Positions 43,440-55,699 of a DNA stretch of 64,000 bases are shown in pieces (position 1 is the stretch's first letter; every line of letters starts with the position of its first letter). The position numbers and the translations under genes are program-made. The stretch comes from Nephrocerus scutellatus. Taxonomy: Eukaryota > Arthropoda > Insecta > Diptera > Pipunculidae. The stretch is from positions 57,086,432 to 57,150,431 of the forward strand of contig OX352761.1 of NCBI GenBank assembly GCA_947095585.1, read 5' to 3'. The notes under the pieces are model-generated. The model was not told the origin of the DNA, did no database searches, and saw only the letters and a program-made list of their open reading frames with translations.

Positions 43440-44140
43440 GTTTGTTTTTACAACTAATGTCGCAATTCATCCCTTTCTCTAAAATAACTTCATAGAGTCC
43501 CACCTAAACTGGGTCTACTTTTTTCGAGTCTCATTTTTTAATAAAACCAAACTACCTGGTTCGAAACTGTATTCAATTGTGTTAAAAAGAATGGTATATT
43601 TTCTTTTATTTTTCTTATCTAGCAGATAGTCTAGTTTCCTTGTGGGTAGTCTGTAATTTGTGTCTTAAGTCAATTACATATTCTTCGTAGTTGTAAAAAG
43701 GTCTAACTGATGAGTAATGTTTGAGGGTAACTTGCATTGCTAGGCATAAACTAACTCAAATGGGGTATATTCCTTTTCGGAATTTACGGAAGTATTGTAG
43801 CAGAAAACGTAGTATGGAAGCCATGTAAACCTATCAGCATGTTCTTTGGAAACATACGATCTAAAATACGCTTCCAATACTTTGTGAGTATTTTCCAAAG
43901 CTCCAATACTTTCGTGGTAGTATGCTGTGGTATGCTGTGTAGTTGTTGTATTTTTAACAATTTGCATGTTCCTTAAATACCTCGTTTATAAACTCTGTTC
44001 CTTGGTCCGTTGCAATAAATATGTATGAAGTGCTCAAAAAGTGATTTCGCTACTGTATTTGCTTCCTTTTTCTTATGTGGAACTGCTTTTTTGAATTTCG
44101 TAAGTTCGTCTTGCAGTGTTAGAACATATCGCGAGCCTTT
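43440..44140 (-). pseudogene. 412-like integrase core and C-terminal domain, unit 5
   Basis: Minus-strand fragments include RYVLTLQDELTKF (about 44140-44100), ATDQGTEFINEVF (second catalytic Asp, about 44010-43970), TTAYYHESIGALEN (region of the catalytic Glu, about 43920), YTPFELVYA (about 43745) and a GPY/F-like module (FEPGSLVLLKNETRKK, about 43565-43515). The longest open piece is 43740-43967. Frameshifts separate the pieces. Confidence 0.8.
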
Positions 44141-44151
44141 TCTGTCTCGTC

Positions 44152-44502
44152 TTAAAATCCACCAAGATCTAAAAAGATCTTTTCGAAGCTTGATTCTGCA
44201 GTCGATGTTATCGTCATCGGTTGTTTATTTGGCTTTATATATTTATTTCTTTGACATATTCTGCAATGCTTAACATACGTAGTCACTTTGCATTCCGGTC
44301 TAATAATATTTTTTTTAGATTTTTGAGCATTTGTGGTACTTTGGGGTACGCCTCCCGAGAGTTTTCTTAGCTCTCTTTTTGTAACAAACACTTTCTTTAT
44401 GCATACTGGGCCACAGATTTCTTGCACGTCTCTCAACAACATTTTGTCAAATGATGTTGATCGAGCTGTAGTGCTATTTTTGCTCATGCCAATATCAAAC
44501 AA
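44152..44502 (-). pseudogene. 412-like integrase zinc-finger region, unit 5
   Basis: The 116-codon open piece includes KVTTYVKHCRICQRNK (the Cys pair of an HHCC finger) and ends FEKIFLDLGGF, which contains the first catalytic Asp. A stop and frame change follow directly. Confidence 0.78.
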
Positions 44503-44700
44503 TTTTTCCCAGGAATGTAGGCCAAAATCTTGTTTAGTCCAAATACAATGTCTTGATCCTTCAAATCTCTAAAAACTTTATCATCTTTCAAACTATTTAC
44601 TGACCTTAACTAAACTAGGGCTAACTTGGTATCTGATGGTTTCATAATCTCTTTGATTTGTTGCTTGTTACTTAATTGTTGATTGTTAGAGGATTGTTGC

Positions 44701-45350
44701 TCACGTTTTTGTGCTCGAGTTGTGACACACACCTAAAAACATTATTTTTAGATCATCGGATGTTAATTTTATCCGGCTCAATGCATCAGCCGTGCAGTTT
44801 TCTTTTCCTGGTGAGTATTCTACATAGAAGTTGTATTCTTCGAATAGAAACCTAAATTTCGCTAACCTACTTGAAGGTTCCTTCAATGAAAACAAGTATA
44901 CTAAAGGTCTGTGGTCTGTAAGTATTTTGAAACATTGTCCGAAAAGATAAGATCTGAAATTCTTTATTGCCCATACTATTGCTAGCAGTTCTTTTTCTAT
45001 CGTACTGTAATTTTTCTCTGCAGCATTTAACGTTTTACTAGCGTATGCTACTGGACTGTCATCTGAATTTGCTAAAACTGCTCCCAACTCTACGTGACGG
45101 TGACCTAAATATAATACTTCTTTTCGTAGGAAAGAACATTTACTTGGGTTAATTTTATGATTAGATTCTCTGAGTCGTTGGAAAGCGCTCGTTAAGTTCT
45201 TATTATGTTGTTGCATACTATTACCAAATACTATAAGATCATCCAGATATACGAAACATCTTGAATAAGTTAAACCGGACATCGCGAGTGACACCATTCG
45301 CGAAAAGACACTAGGCGAAATTTTGTAGTCGTTACCAAACGACTACAAAA
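44701..45350 (-). pseudogene. 412-like RT palm fused to partial RNase H, unit 5
   Basis: PSVFSRMVSLAMSGL is followed by FVYLDDLIVFG (catalytic YLDD), then NPSKCSFLRKEVLYLGH. The frame then jumps directly to VELGAVLANSDDSPVAYASKT..., RNase H residues beyond the first catalytic Asp, and on to ADALSRI. The RT thumb and connection and the start of RNase H are therefore deleted in frame (near 45095). The palindrome gtagtcgtt-acc-aaacgactac lies at 45326-45347. Confidence 0.82.
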
Positions 45351-45960
45351 AAAAAAGCTGTGCAAGGCCTGCTTTACTTGTCAACTTCCATCTATATCCT
45401 TGACTTAAATCAATCCAAGAGAAATATTTAGCTGAATCCAACATGTCGAATATGTCAGTAACATTAGGTAGCGGAAACTTGTCGTCCTCTATTTTTTGGA
45501 ACGTTCAGGATCGGTGAATTCCATGCTGATATGGATGGTTCAACTAGGCCGTCGTTCATAATTTTTTCCACTTCTTATTGAATATATTGCTTTTGAACGT
45601 GAGTAATACGATAGAGCTTAATGTAACTAGGTAAGGTTCCCTTTTTCAGTTAGATCTGGGCTTTTGCTACGGGTGTATAAGTAAGGTGGTCTCCATCTAA
45701 ATGAAATATGTCTTCAAATTTTGAGCATAAGGAAGCTATTCCATTGGTTTCCTCTGTATTCACTGTGTCCAGATTTAATGTTTTTAGTACTTGCCTTATG
45801 CATCCGGGTTTTGGTTATGAGCTTTGTTCGTGCTTCAGAATATAATGCTCGCTTGCTGGCACGGCGTTAGGTTCTACCCATCTTACTTACTATCACTTCT
45901 TTTTCTCTAGTATTCATGATTTTGATGGGAATCCTTCCATTTTTTTGTTGTGATAGGGAC
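45351..45960 (-). pseudogene. 412-like RT N-terminal part, unit 5
   Basis: Scattered frames read DGLVEPSISAWNSPIL (about 45555-45505) and KYFSWIDLSQGYRWKL (RT motif A with its catalytic Asp, about 45425-45380). Stops and frameshifts between them show it is a relic. Confidence 0.72.
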
Positions 45961-46059
45961 CCTGCCAGTAGTCTGCTTGGCTGAAAAACACGCTCGTTTG
46001 TGTGTACGGTCTCCAATCAATAAGTGCATTCGCACCGCGTGCTATGTTAAATTTATAAC

Positions 46060-46665
46060 AATTCCCGCAGTAATCGTTAGAACTCTTTTATGATTCGTAT
46101 TGGCGTAGTTATTAGAATAGTTGTGTCTGCCTCGATCCGCTCTATTTCTGTCATATGTGTTCCTAATTCCATTGTTGGTTCTTGTTTGGTTGTAAGATTC
46201 TGCTTGATTGTTTCGCGTATTTCTGTCCCTCTGGTCATGGTAGCATCTTCGTATATTCCCTACGTATCTAACAGTTTCGTAGTTAGGTAAAGTTCCTGGA
46301 TCTAGTTCTAATATATGTTGGATTGCATCTTGTAATTTAGTGTGACAGTCACTATCATTATCCCCTTTCTCAATAATCTTACACCTCTTCGTTCGTTTTC
46401 TCCTTGTGCGGTAACTTCAAGTTCTGTCATTCTTGTTGTTAAATTTTCTATTTTGTTTGTGAAGTCCTTTAATGGTCGCTGTCCTTGTTTCGTGGTGCTC
46501 AGTTGATGACCCAAGTTCAGTCAATGCTTTACTTTGTATTTTGCACTTAAGCAAAAATTTCACAAGCGTAGGTTTAGAGTCTTCTTTCAACATGTTATGA
46601 TAGAATTCGACACGGTTGAAAGCATCGAAAAAATATATGTTTTTGGATTTTTTTGAAATCTGCAT
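46060..46665 (-). pseudogene. 412-like Gag C-terminal region, unit 5
   Basis: Two overlapping open pieces (46417-46665 and 46308-46514) and a further Arg/Asn-rich stretch to about 46060 (visible as one frame in unit 7, 60534-61004) look like the basic tail of a gypsy Gag lacking CCHC knuckles. The function is inferred from position upstream of RT. Confidence 0.6.
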
Positions 46666-46680
46666 TTTTCTAATTACATT

Positions 46681-47134
46681 TTTAACTAGCTGTACCCGTT
46701 AATCTGTTGGTGTAAAAATTTTTTAAATTCTCTATATTCACTTCGCGTGCCCGAGTGTTTCTCGCAGGCTGGCAAACCAAATCTTGTGTTAAAATTTTAA
46801 CCCACTTCCTAAAGGCCGATTTTACTCAAACTTTGCAAATATGTGTATCTCCGATGACAACTTTCTATTAAAATTTGGGCCAATCTTCGATTGACAACTT
46901 TGCATTGAATAGTTGTTTATGTTTCTTGTATTCATAGTCCAAAGAATAACGTTATCTGTATCAAAATCATGTTATAGTTGGTGGCAATTGCTATATTGCT
47001 TTCAACAAAAAAATAAAAATTACAACAACAAACACATTGGATAGACCAGAAAGTGGTTCAGCGTTAACCAAAAAAAAAATGTTTGGTTAAGAATATTTAA
47101 CCAAATTTTTATTTCGTCGACTTTTTAAAATTAT
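46681..47134 (-). mobile_element. Fragment of the dispersed repeat also found at 36.5-37.5 kb
   Basis: The reverse complement of about 46719-46880 aligns with 37236-37463 (shared gaagtgggttaaaa and tatagagaatttaaaa). The rest, to about 47134, is AT-rich with an inverted repeat around ggttaacc...ggttaa (47068-47105). No coding signal is seen. Confidence 0.6.
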
Positions 47135-47807
47135 ACAGGGTGTATCCGTTAAGGTGGCAAATACTTAAAGGGATGATTCCTTGGTTAATTTCGTGAAAAA
47201 AATCGTATGCGGTGTACGTAGCGTTTCAATGTGAAGATACGTACTTTTGACCTTACATCGCTTCACACCCTGTAACTCTTAAACGCTTCTAGCTACAAGA
47301 TCACTGTTTATCATTTTTGAAACAAAATTAAATTTTTAAGATCAAATAATGTACATTTTTTTAAATTCTTGAAACCGTTACCGATATAAACGTCGTCAAA
47401 ATCTAAAAAAAAATGTTCTTTTTTTAAATTTTATTTTCAAACGCGAATATTTCGAATAATCGGATAATTTTCGGATAATTTTTTTTTTTACAAATGCAAT
47501 ATTAAAGCCTATTCAATTTTTTACAAATCTACCTTATAATATTAATGCATTCGGTCAACAGGAGCAGGGTTAAAAATGAAAGTTTGTAAAATGAACGCAA
47601 ACGTACTTTTGACCTTACATGACTTCACACCCTATAACTCTTGAACGCTTCCAGCTACAAGCTTGCTATTGGTCTTTTTTGAAAGAAAATTAAATTTTTA
47701 AGATCAAACAATATACACTTTCTCAAATTATTTAAGCCATACCGATAAAAAAGTAGTCAAATTCAAAACTGTATGTTTATTTTTGGAAATTTAAAATTGT
47801 ATTTACC
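47135..47807 (+). repeat. Diverged 362-bp direct duplication, unit 5
   Basis: It begins at acagggtgtatccgttaagg. The stretch starting gtacttttgaccttacat at 47241 is repeated from about 47603 with substitutions (both contain aaattaaatttttaagatcaaa). The right edge of the second copy runs into the left arm of the foldback element. An ACAGGGTG-type start is common for insect DNA repeats; the family is not known to me. Confidence 0.7.
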
Positions 47808-48455
47808 AACACGATTATTTCGAGAAATGCTCTTGGATACATTTTTTTTGATAAATACAGTATTGAAGCCTATTTAATTTCCTACAAACACATGATACAA
47901 TATTTGTGTATTCGGTTAACAGGAGCGAGATAGTGCGGGTTGTGTTACTACTAATACGTATAAGAAGGGTTGCATGGCGTCCTAGTGTTCCTGCAGCAAA
48001 AATTACACGGGAAATGGATGCACCCTTACCACATCCCTCCAGTGCATAGACTGCTTCAAAAGGACTTGCCAAGAAAGACCTAATTTTGTGAGTCGATTTC
48101 ACAACATCGAATGGAGACATAAAATTGGTGGTGAAAATGAACACATGAAAATGGTGTCCACTCTCAAAATTAGGTCCTTATTGGTATGTCGAAGCATGGT
48201 ATGTTGAAGCAGATTATGCACTGGAGTGAACTGGTAAGGGTGCATCCGTTCTACGAGTAATTTTGTTGCACTCTTGCTACGGGAACACTGAGACGTCATG
48301 CAACTCTTCCTATACGTAATAGTAGTAACACAACCCGCACTTTTTGACTAAATACACAAATATTTTGATATAGATTTGTAGGAGATTGAATAGGCTTTAA
48401 TAGTGCACTTGTCAAAAAAAATGTATCCGATAGCATTTTTTTAATTAATCGTGTT
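47808..48455. mobile_element. 648-bp foldback hairpin element, unit 5
   Basis: The outer ends aacacgatta and taatcgtgtt are complementary, and complementarity continues almost to the centre near 48130: gtgcgggttgtgttacta pairs with tagtaacacaacccgcac, and atgcacccttacca with tggtaagggtgcat. The arms of about 300 bp are diverged by small substitutions and indels. Open frames on the arms (47815-48144 minus) are probably by-products. Possible natures are a foldback transposon or an inverted repeat that is transcribed into a hairpin RNA. Confidence 0.78.
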
Positions 48456-49005
48456 CTTGGCTTGGTTCCAAAAATCCCAGACCCTATTGGCCAGATCCTA
48501 GAATTTCCATAGGAACAAGTCTTATAGTCACATATTAGTCCTACATTCCGAGTTTCATACGAATCCCTTGAGAAATGGCTTAGTTCCAAAAATCCCAGAC
48601 CCTATTGGCCAGATCCCAGAATTTCCATAGGAACAACTCTTATAGTCACATATTAGTCCTACATTCCGAGTTTGATACGAATCCCTTGAGAAATGGCTTG
48701 GTTACAAAAATCCCAGACCCTATAATTTCCATAGGAACAAGTCTTATAGTCACATATTAGTCCTACATTCCGAGTTTCATACAAATCCCTTGAGAAATGG
48801 CTTGTTTCCAAAAATCCCAGACCCTATTGGCCAAATCCTAGAACTTCCATAGGAACAAGTCTTATAGCCACATATTGGTCCTACATTCCGAGTTTCATAC
48901 GAATCCCTTGAGAAATGGCTTAGTTCCCAAAGTACTGACATTTAAAAGTGGCTCACTTCCCCCCCCCCCCTAGTATTTTCGTTTCTTCAAGAAGTAGGAG
49001 GGGAA
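48456..49005 (+). repeat. Minisatellite remnant (about 4 copies) and collapsed pre-LTR end, unit 5
   Basis: Four 118-bp monomers (to about 48927) are followed by 'gtggctcacttcc', a C-run (48959-48970, 12 bases), 'tagtattttcg' and the polypurine tract. Compared with unit 4, about 290 bp is deleted between two C-rich points. The same junction is present in units 6 and 7 with eight Cs. Confidence 0.88.
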
Positions 49006-50357
49006 TGTAACGAAGTTGCCAACCAGCAACTACGCCACAACCATACGGCTAATAAAATTACATTCAAAAATATATATATAAGTAATATGTGCTCACAGCT
49101 CACATGAGTTGTATGGCACCAATCAAAATATATACACACGTAAATACATACGTATACACTTTTAGAATAAATTGCTTGAGTAACCATATAGGAATGTCAA
49201 CGTAGTAAGCATGCGGCAGAATATTTCTCATTCGACAGGCATGCTACTAGGCGTTGATATTAAGTTATATTCTTGTGTTACTCAAGTGAGTCAATAGCGC
49301 CAGCGGAGAGCTATGAGCTAGAAGTCTCTAGTTACCGAGTTCATACCCCGGCATTGACTCGGATATTTTTTAATTTTAATATCATATATAATAAAATATT
49401 CATTCGGCCCTATGTCTTTATAACAAAAGAAAAGGCTTGTATTTGTTATAAACAATGGAGGAAAAGGTATATTTATATAATATAAGCATTAGTAATTCAA
49501 CAATAATCAGTCAATAAATTATTAGAAATTTCCTTTTTGGTTTGGAATATAAATATAATTCTCAACAAGCCTTTACTTTTTAATAAAGACATTGGGACCG
49601 AAAACGCAGTACAATCAGAGATCTATACTCCAAAAAACCTAACTCAGTATATATACTGGAAGTGGTTAAGAGTCTCTCACTGTTCTACACGAACAAACTT
49701 TTGACGGGAACAGTAATCTACTGAACCCATACATGCAACGCAGCTCCTGTAATATTTTAGCCAGAGATAAGTAGATTCAATCGCTTTCTCTTCCTAACAT
49801 ATTACACCCTGGCTGGAAATCGACAAACAGTACCCGCAGTGCGAAATAAGTAGATTCAATCGCTTTTTCGTCACTGATGGTCTGTTCTGCCGAAATTTCT
49901 CGTGGGCTTGCAAGGGATAAGTAGATTCAATCGCTTTTCCTTACTTGCGCCACTCCTTGTTGACCGGCACAGGAAGTAAGTAGATTCAATCGCCTCTTCC
50001 TCAGTTAGAGCCCACTGGTCATTGGCATATAGCGGGGAATAGGTGACGTCAGTCTGTGTTTCCCCACTATAGCCAATTATTTTCAGTCGACTGCGAAGTC
50101 CGACTGTGGTATAGGGTATTGGATGCGCCAATCTCCTATATAGGCAAATACCTCTATACGTAGGTTTAGGAATATATATATAGTTAGGTATAAATAAGTA
50201 GTTATTCTTATTTTAAGCACTTGAAAAGCATGTAATTTAATATTAAAATCTCAAGAAGAGAAGAAAAGGAAATAAAACAAATAATAAAGACAAAAACCAA
50301 AATACCAACAAAAAACCGAATTCTTATTTATAAGGAAAACAAAAACAATTTGTAACA
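49006..50357 (+). repeat. LTR 6 of the tandem array
   Basis: About 1352 bp. It shares the gtgctcacagctc variant (near 49088) with LTRs 7 and 8, unlike LTR 5, and has four 20-bp repeats (about 49768-49990). Confidence 0.85.
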
Positions 50358-53300
50358 CCGCCGTAGAGGAGAATAACCCGGCGAGCGTCACCCGTGTAGA
50401 AACATTACAGATCGTATACGCGAGAAAGTAGTTAGGTTGAAGAGCCGTTTCGACAGAGGAAAGTGTAAGCCAAAAAAACTGAATATTGGGACCCAGGTTG
50501 TGTAAAGGAATAACCAGATTAGGAAATTCAAATTGGACGTACATTACGGTGGCCCATATAAAGTTATTGGAGTCTTATGAAACGACCGCTATAAGTTGAA
50601 GAAGCGGAATACGGAGAACTGTTCTTGTGATTACTGTATAAGTCTTGAGATGGGATTCTCTGAGGACTGTTCTTGTGATTACTGTATAAGTATTGAGATG
50701 TGATTTTCTGAGGACTGTTCTTGTGATTACTGTGTAAGTCTTAAGATCTTCAAAAGACGTATGTAATGGAAATATCATCGAGAGCGGTGAAGAAGTCAGG
50801 AAGGTCGTTTTAGAGTATGTTCTGGTATGACAGTAGCTAAGGAGTACCCAATATGAGTTACCTATTACGTTGAATAATAAAACATATAAAAGGATTTGTG
50901 TGTTTCTCTTTATTTATTTATGAAAATAAAAGAACAGCTGTTATACGAAAGAGAACACGTCTTATGAGTCATTTCTGATAATGACGAGGACTAAGGGCAG
51001 TCACGCAGAATCTGTAGTCGGGTTCGGTTTGGCTTCTTTTCTCTGGCATCTATATAAAAAAAACGTATTCGAATCGTGCGTTATGGTCCCGAGTTCATAC
51101 ATAAGTCCCATGGAAAACGGCATTTTTTTTCACTTTTTCCAAAATTTTCTAATTTTTTCTCGAATTTTCCAAGTTTCGAGGTTCTTATTATCATCCCCGG
51201 ATTAATACGAACATTTAAAAAAAAGAGTGAAATCGGTCAAGCCAGACAGACTAAGTTACTTTCACATTTATAATATAAATAAGGATAAAGATATGTTTTT
51301 GTATAGAAAGGCTTAATTCTATTTTTATTTGCTGTTACTCGTTTGTTTTTACAACTAATGTCGCAATTCATACCTTTCTCTGAGATAACTTCATAGAGTC
51401 CCACCTAAACTGGGTCTACTTTTTTCGAGTCTCATTTTTTAATAAAACCAAACTACCTGGTTCGAAACTGTATTCAATTGTGTTAAAAAGAATGGTATAT
51501 TTTCTTTTATTTTTCTTATCTAGCAGATAGTCTAGTTTCCTTGTGGGTAGTCTGTAATTTGTGTCTTAAGTCAATTACATATTCTTCGTAGTTGTAAAAA
51601 GGTATAACTGATGAGTAATGTTTGAGGGTAACTTGCATTGCTAGGCATAAACTAACTCAAATGGGGTATATTCCTTTTCGGAATTTACGGAAGTATTGTA
51701 GCAGAAAACGTAGTATGGAAGCCATGTAAACCTATCAGCATGTTCTTTGGAAACATACGATCGAAAATACGCTTCCAATACTTTGTGAGTATTTTCCAAA
51801 GCTCCAATACTTTCGTGGTAGTATGCTGTGGTATGCTGTGTAGTTGTTGTATTTTTAACAATTTGCATGTTCCTTAAATACCTCGTTTATAAACTCTGTT
51901 CCTTGGTCCGTTGCAATAAATATGTATGAAGTGCTCAAAAAGTGATTTCGCTACTGTATTTGCTTCCTTTTTCTTATGTGGAACTGCTTTTTTGAATTTC
52001 GTAAGTTCGTCTTGCAGTGTTAGAACATATCGCGAGCCTTTTCTGTCTCGTCTTAAAATCCACCAAGATCTAAAAGGATCTTTTCGAAACTTGATTCTGC
52101 AGTCGATGTTATCGTCATCGGTTGTTTATTTGGCTTTATATATTTATTTCTTTGACATATTCTGCAATGCTTAACATACGTAGTCACTTTGCATTCCGGT
52201 CTAATAATATTTTTTTTAGATTTTTGAGCATTTGTGGTACTTTGGGGGACGCCTCCCGAGAGTTTTCTTAGCTCTCTTTTTGTAACAAACACTTTCTTTA
52301 TGCATACTGGGTCACAGATTTCTTGCACGTCTCTCAACAACATTTTGTCAAATGATGTTGATCGAGCTGTAGTGCTATTTTTGCTCATGCCAATATCAAA
52401 CAATTTTTCCCAGGAATGTAGGCCAAAATCTTGTTTAGTCCAAATACAATGTCTTGATCCTTCAAATCTCTAAAAACTTTATCATCTTTCAAACTATTTA
52501 CTGACCTTAACTAAACTAGGGCTAACTTGGTATCTGATGGTTTCATAATCTCTTTGATTTGTTGCTTGTTACTTAATTGTTGATTGTTAGAGGATTGTTG
52601 CTCACGTTTTTGTGCTCGAGTTGTGACACACACCTAAAAACATTATTTTTAGATCATCGGATGTTAATTTTATCCGGCTAAATGCATCAGCCGTGCAGTT
52701 TTCTTTTCCTGGTGAGTATTCTACATAGAAGTTGTATTCTTCCAACAGAAACCTAAATTTCGCTAACCTACTTGAAGGTTCCTTCAATGAAAACAAGTAT
52801 ACTAAAGGTCTGTAGTCTGTAAGTATTTTGAAACATTGTCCGAAAAAATAAGATCTGAAATTCTTTATTGCCCATACTATTGCTAGCAGTTCTTTTTCTA
52901 TCGTACTGTAATTTTTCTCTGCAGCATTTAACGTTTTACTAGCGTATGCTACTGGACTGTCATCTGAATTTGCTAAAACTGCTCCCAACTCTACGTGACG
53001 GTGACCTAAATATAATACTTCTTTCCGTAGGAAAGAACATTTACTTGGGTTAATTTTATGATAAGATTCTCTGAGTCGTTGGAAAGCGCTCGTTAAGTTC
53101 TTATTATGTTGTTGCATACTATTACCAAATACTATAAGATCATCCAGATATACGAAACATCTTGAATAAGTTAAACCGGACATCGCGAGTGACACCATTC
53201 GCGAAAAGACACTAGGCGAAATTTTGTAGTCGTTACCAAACGACTACAAAAAAAAGCTGTGCAAGGCCTGCTTTACTTGTCAACTTCCATCTATATCCTT

Positions 53301-54579
53301 GACTTAAATCAATCCAAGAGAAATATTTAGCTGAATCCAACATGTCGAATATGTCAGTAACATTAGGTAGCGGAAACTTGTCGTCCTCTATTTTTTGGAA
53401 CGTTCAGGATCGGTGAATTCCATGCTGATATGGATGGTTCAAGTAGGCCGTCGTTCATAATTTTTTCCACTTCTTTTTGAATATATTGCTTTTGAACGTG
53501 AGTAATACGATAGAGCTTAATGTAACTAGGTAAGGTTCCCTTTTTCAGTTAGATCTGGGCTTTTGCTACGGGTGTATAAGTAAGGTGGTCTCCATCTAAA
53601 TGAAATATGTCTTCAAATTTTGAGCATAAGGAAGCTATTCCATTGGTTTCCTCTGTATTCAATGTGTCCAGATTTAATGTTTTTAGTACTTGCCTTATGC
53701 ATCCGGGTTTTGGTTATGAGCTTTGTTCGTGCTTCAGAATATAATGCTCGCTTGCTGGCACGGCGTTAGGTTCTACCCATCTTACTTACTATCACTTCTT
53801 TTTCTCTAGTATTCATGATTTTGATGGGAATCCTTCCATTTTTTTGTTGTGATAGGGACCCTGCCAGTAGTCTGCTTGGCTGAAAAACACGCTCGTTTGT
53901 GTGTACGGTCTCCAATCAATAAGTGCATTCGCACCGCGTGCTATGTTAAATTTATAACAATTCCCGCAGTAATCGTTAGAACTCTTTTATGATTCGTGTT
54001 GGCGTAGTTATTAGAATAGTTGTGTCTGCCTCGATCCGCTCTATTTCTGTCATATGTGTTCCTAATTCCATTGTTGGTTCTTGTTTGGTTGTAAGATTCT
54101 GCTTGATTGTTTCGCGTATTTCTGTCCCTCTGGTCATGGTAGCATCTTCGTATATTCCCTACGTATCTAACAGTTTCGTAGTTAGGTAAAGTTCCTGGAT
54201 CTAGTTCTAATATATGTTGGATTGCATCTTGTAATTTAGTGTGACAGTCACTATCATTATCCCCTTTCTCAATAATCTTACACCTCTTCGTTCGTTTTCT
54301 CCTTGTGCGGTAACTTCAAGTTCTGTCATTCTTGTTGTTAAATTTTCTATTTTGTTTGTGAAGTCCTTTAATGGTCGCTGTCCTTGTTTCGTGGTGCTCA
54401 GTTGATGACCCAAGTTCAGTCAATGCTTTACTTTGTATTTTGCACTTAAGCAAAAATTTCACAAGCGTAGGTTTAGAGTCTTCTTTCAACATGTTATGAT
54501 AGAATTCGACACGGTTGAAAGCATCGAAAAAATATATGTTTTTGGATTTTTTTGAAATCTGCATTTTTCTAATTACATT
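50358..54579 (-). mobile_element. 412/mdg1-like gypsy relic, second block copy (unit 6)
   Basis: Near-identical to 42485-46680 with the same frame breaks: integrase C-terminal piece 51641-51868, finger piece 52053-52403, RT/RNase H piece 52602-53198 and gag pieces 54207-54564. It keeps a leader remnant (gcgagcgtcacccgtgtag, about 50380-50398) that unit 5 lost by a 28-bp deletion. Confidence 0.8.
52602..53198 (-). pseudogene. 412-like RT palm fused to partial RNase H, unit 6
   Basis: Same 198-codon piece as in unit 5, with the YLDD box and the same in-frame jump from LYLGH to the middle of RNase H. A few residues differ (for example DYRPL for DHRPL and ADAFSRI for ADALSRI), as expected for a neutrally drifting copy. 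Confidence 0.8.
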
Positions 54580-55699
54580 TTTAACTAGCTGTACCCGTTA
54601 ATCTGTTGGTGTAAAATTTTTTTAAATTCTCTATATTCACTTCGCGTGCCCGAGTGTTTCTCGCAGGCTGGCAAACCAAATCTTGTGTTAAAATTTTAAC
54701 CCACTTCCTAAAGGCCGATTTTACTCAAACTTTGCAAATATGTGTATCTCCGATGACAACTTTCTATTAAAATTTGGGCCAATCTTCGATTGACAACTTT
54801 GCATTGAATAGTTGTTTATGTTTCTTGTATTCATAGTCCAAAGAATAACGTTATCTGTATCAAAATCATGTTATAGTTGGTGGCAATTGCTATATTGCTT
54901 TCAACAAAAAAATAAAAATTACAACAACAAACACATTGGATAGACCAGAAAGTGGTTCAGCGTTAACCAAAAAAAAAATGTTTGGTTAAGAATATTTAAC
55001 CAAATTTTTATTTCGTCGACTTTTTAAAATTATACAGGGTGTATCCGTTAAGGTGGCAAATACTTAAAGGGATGATTCCTTGGTTAATTTCGTGAAAAAA
55101 ATCGTATGCGGTGTACGTAGCGTTTCAATGTGAAGATACGTACTTTTGACCTTACATCGCTTCACACCCTGTAACTCTTAAACGCTTCTAGCTACAAGAT
55201 CACTGTTTATCATTTTTGAAACAAAATTAAATTTTTAAGATCAAATAATGTACATTTTTTTAAATTCTTGAAACCGTTACCGATATAAACGTCGTCAAAA
55301 TCTAAAAAAAAATGTTCTTTTTTTAAATTTTATTTTCAAACGCGAATATTTCGAAAATTCCTCTCGGATAATTTTTTTTTTACAAATGCAATATTAAAGC
55401 CTATTCAATTTTTTACAAATCTACCTTATAATATTAATGCATTCGGTCAACAGGAGCAGGGTTAAAAATGAAAGTTTGTAAAATGAACGCAAACGTACTT
55501 TTGACCTTACATGACTTCACACCCTATAACTCTTGAACGCTTCCAGCTACAAGCTTGCTATTGGTCTTTTTTGAAAGAAAATTAAATTTTTAAGATCAAA
55601 CAATATACACTTTCTCAAATTATTTAAGCCATACCGATAAAAAAGTAGTCAAATTCAAAACTGTATGTTTATTTTTGGAAATTTAAAATTGTATTTACC
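54580..55699 (+). repeat. Dispersed-repeat fragment and 362-bp duplication, unit 6
   Basis: The counterpart of 46681-47807, nearly identical. A small difference lies near 55355, where the sequence reads cgaaaattcctctcggataa instead of the version with a repeated cggataatt in unit 5. Confidence 0.7.

Larger units (their letters stand above)
42485..46680 (-). mobile_element. Decayed 412/mdg1-like gypsy relic in unit 5
   Basis: It lies opposite to the array. Reading down the minus strand: gag C-terminal part (46665-46060), RT start (about 45960-45351), RT palm and RNase H (45350-44701), integrase finger (44502-44152) and integrase core and C-terminus (about 44140-43440). The HESIGALENTHKVL and YTPFELVYA words are typical of the 412/mdg1 group. 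Many frame changes and stops make it inactive. The stretch 42485-43440 should hold its 3' end but I recognise no clear LTR there. At its left border only a few dozen bases of the array element's leader remain. Confidence 0.8.

Noticed and set aside
47815..48144. 109-residue minus-strand frame in the foldback element
   Set aside because: It lies on one arm of an inverted repeat, the other arm does not keep an equivalent frame, and no domain is seen. Identity among the three copies reflects recent block amplification.
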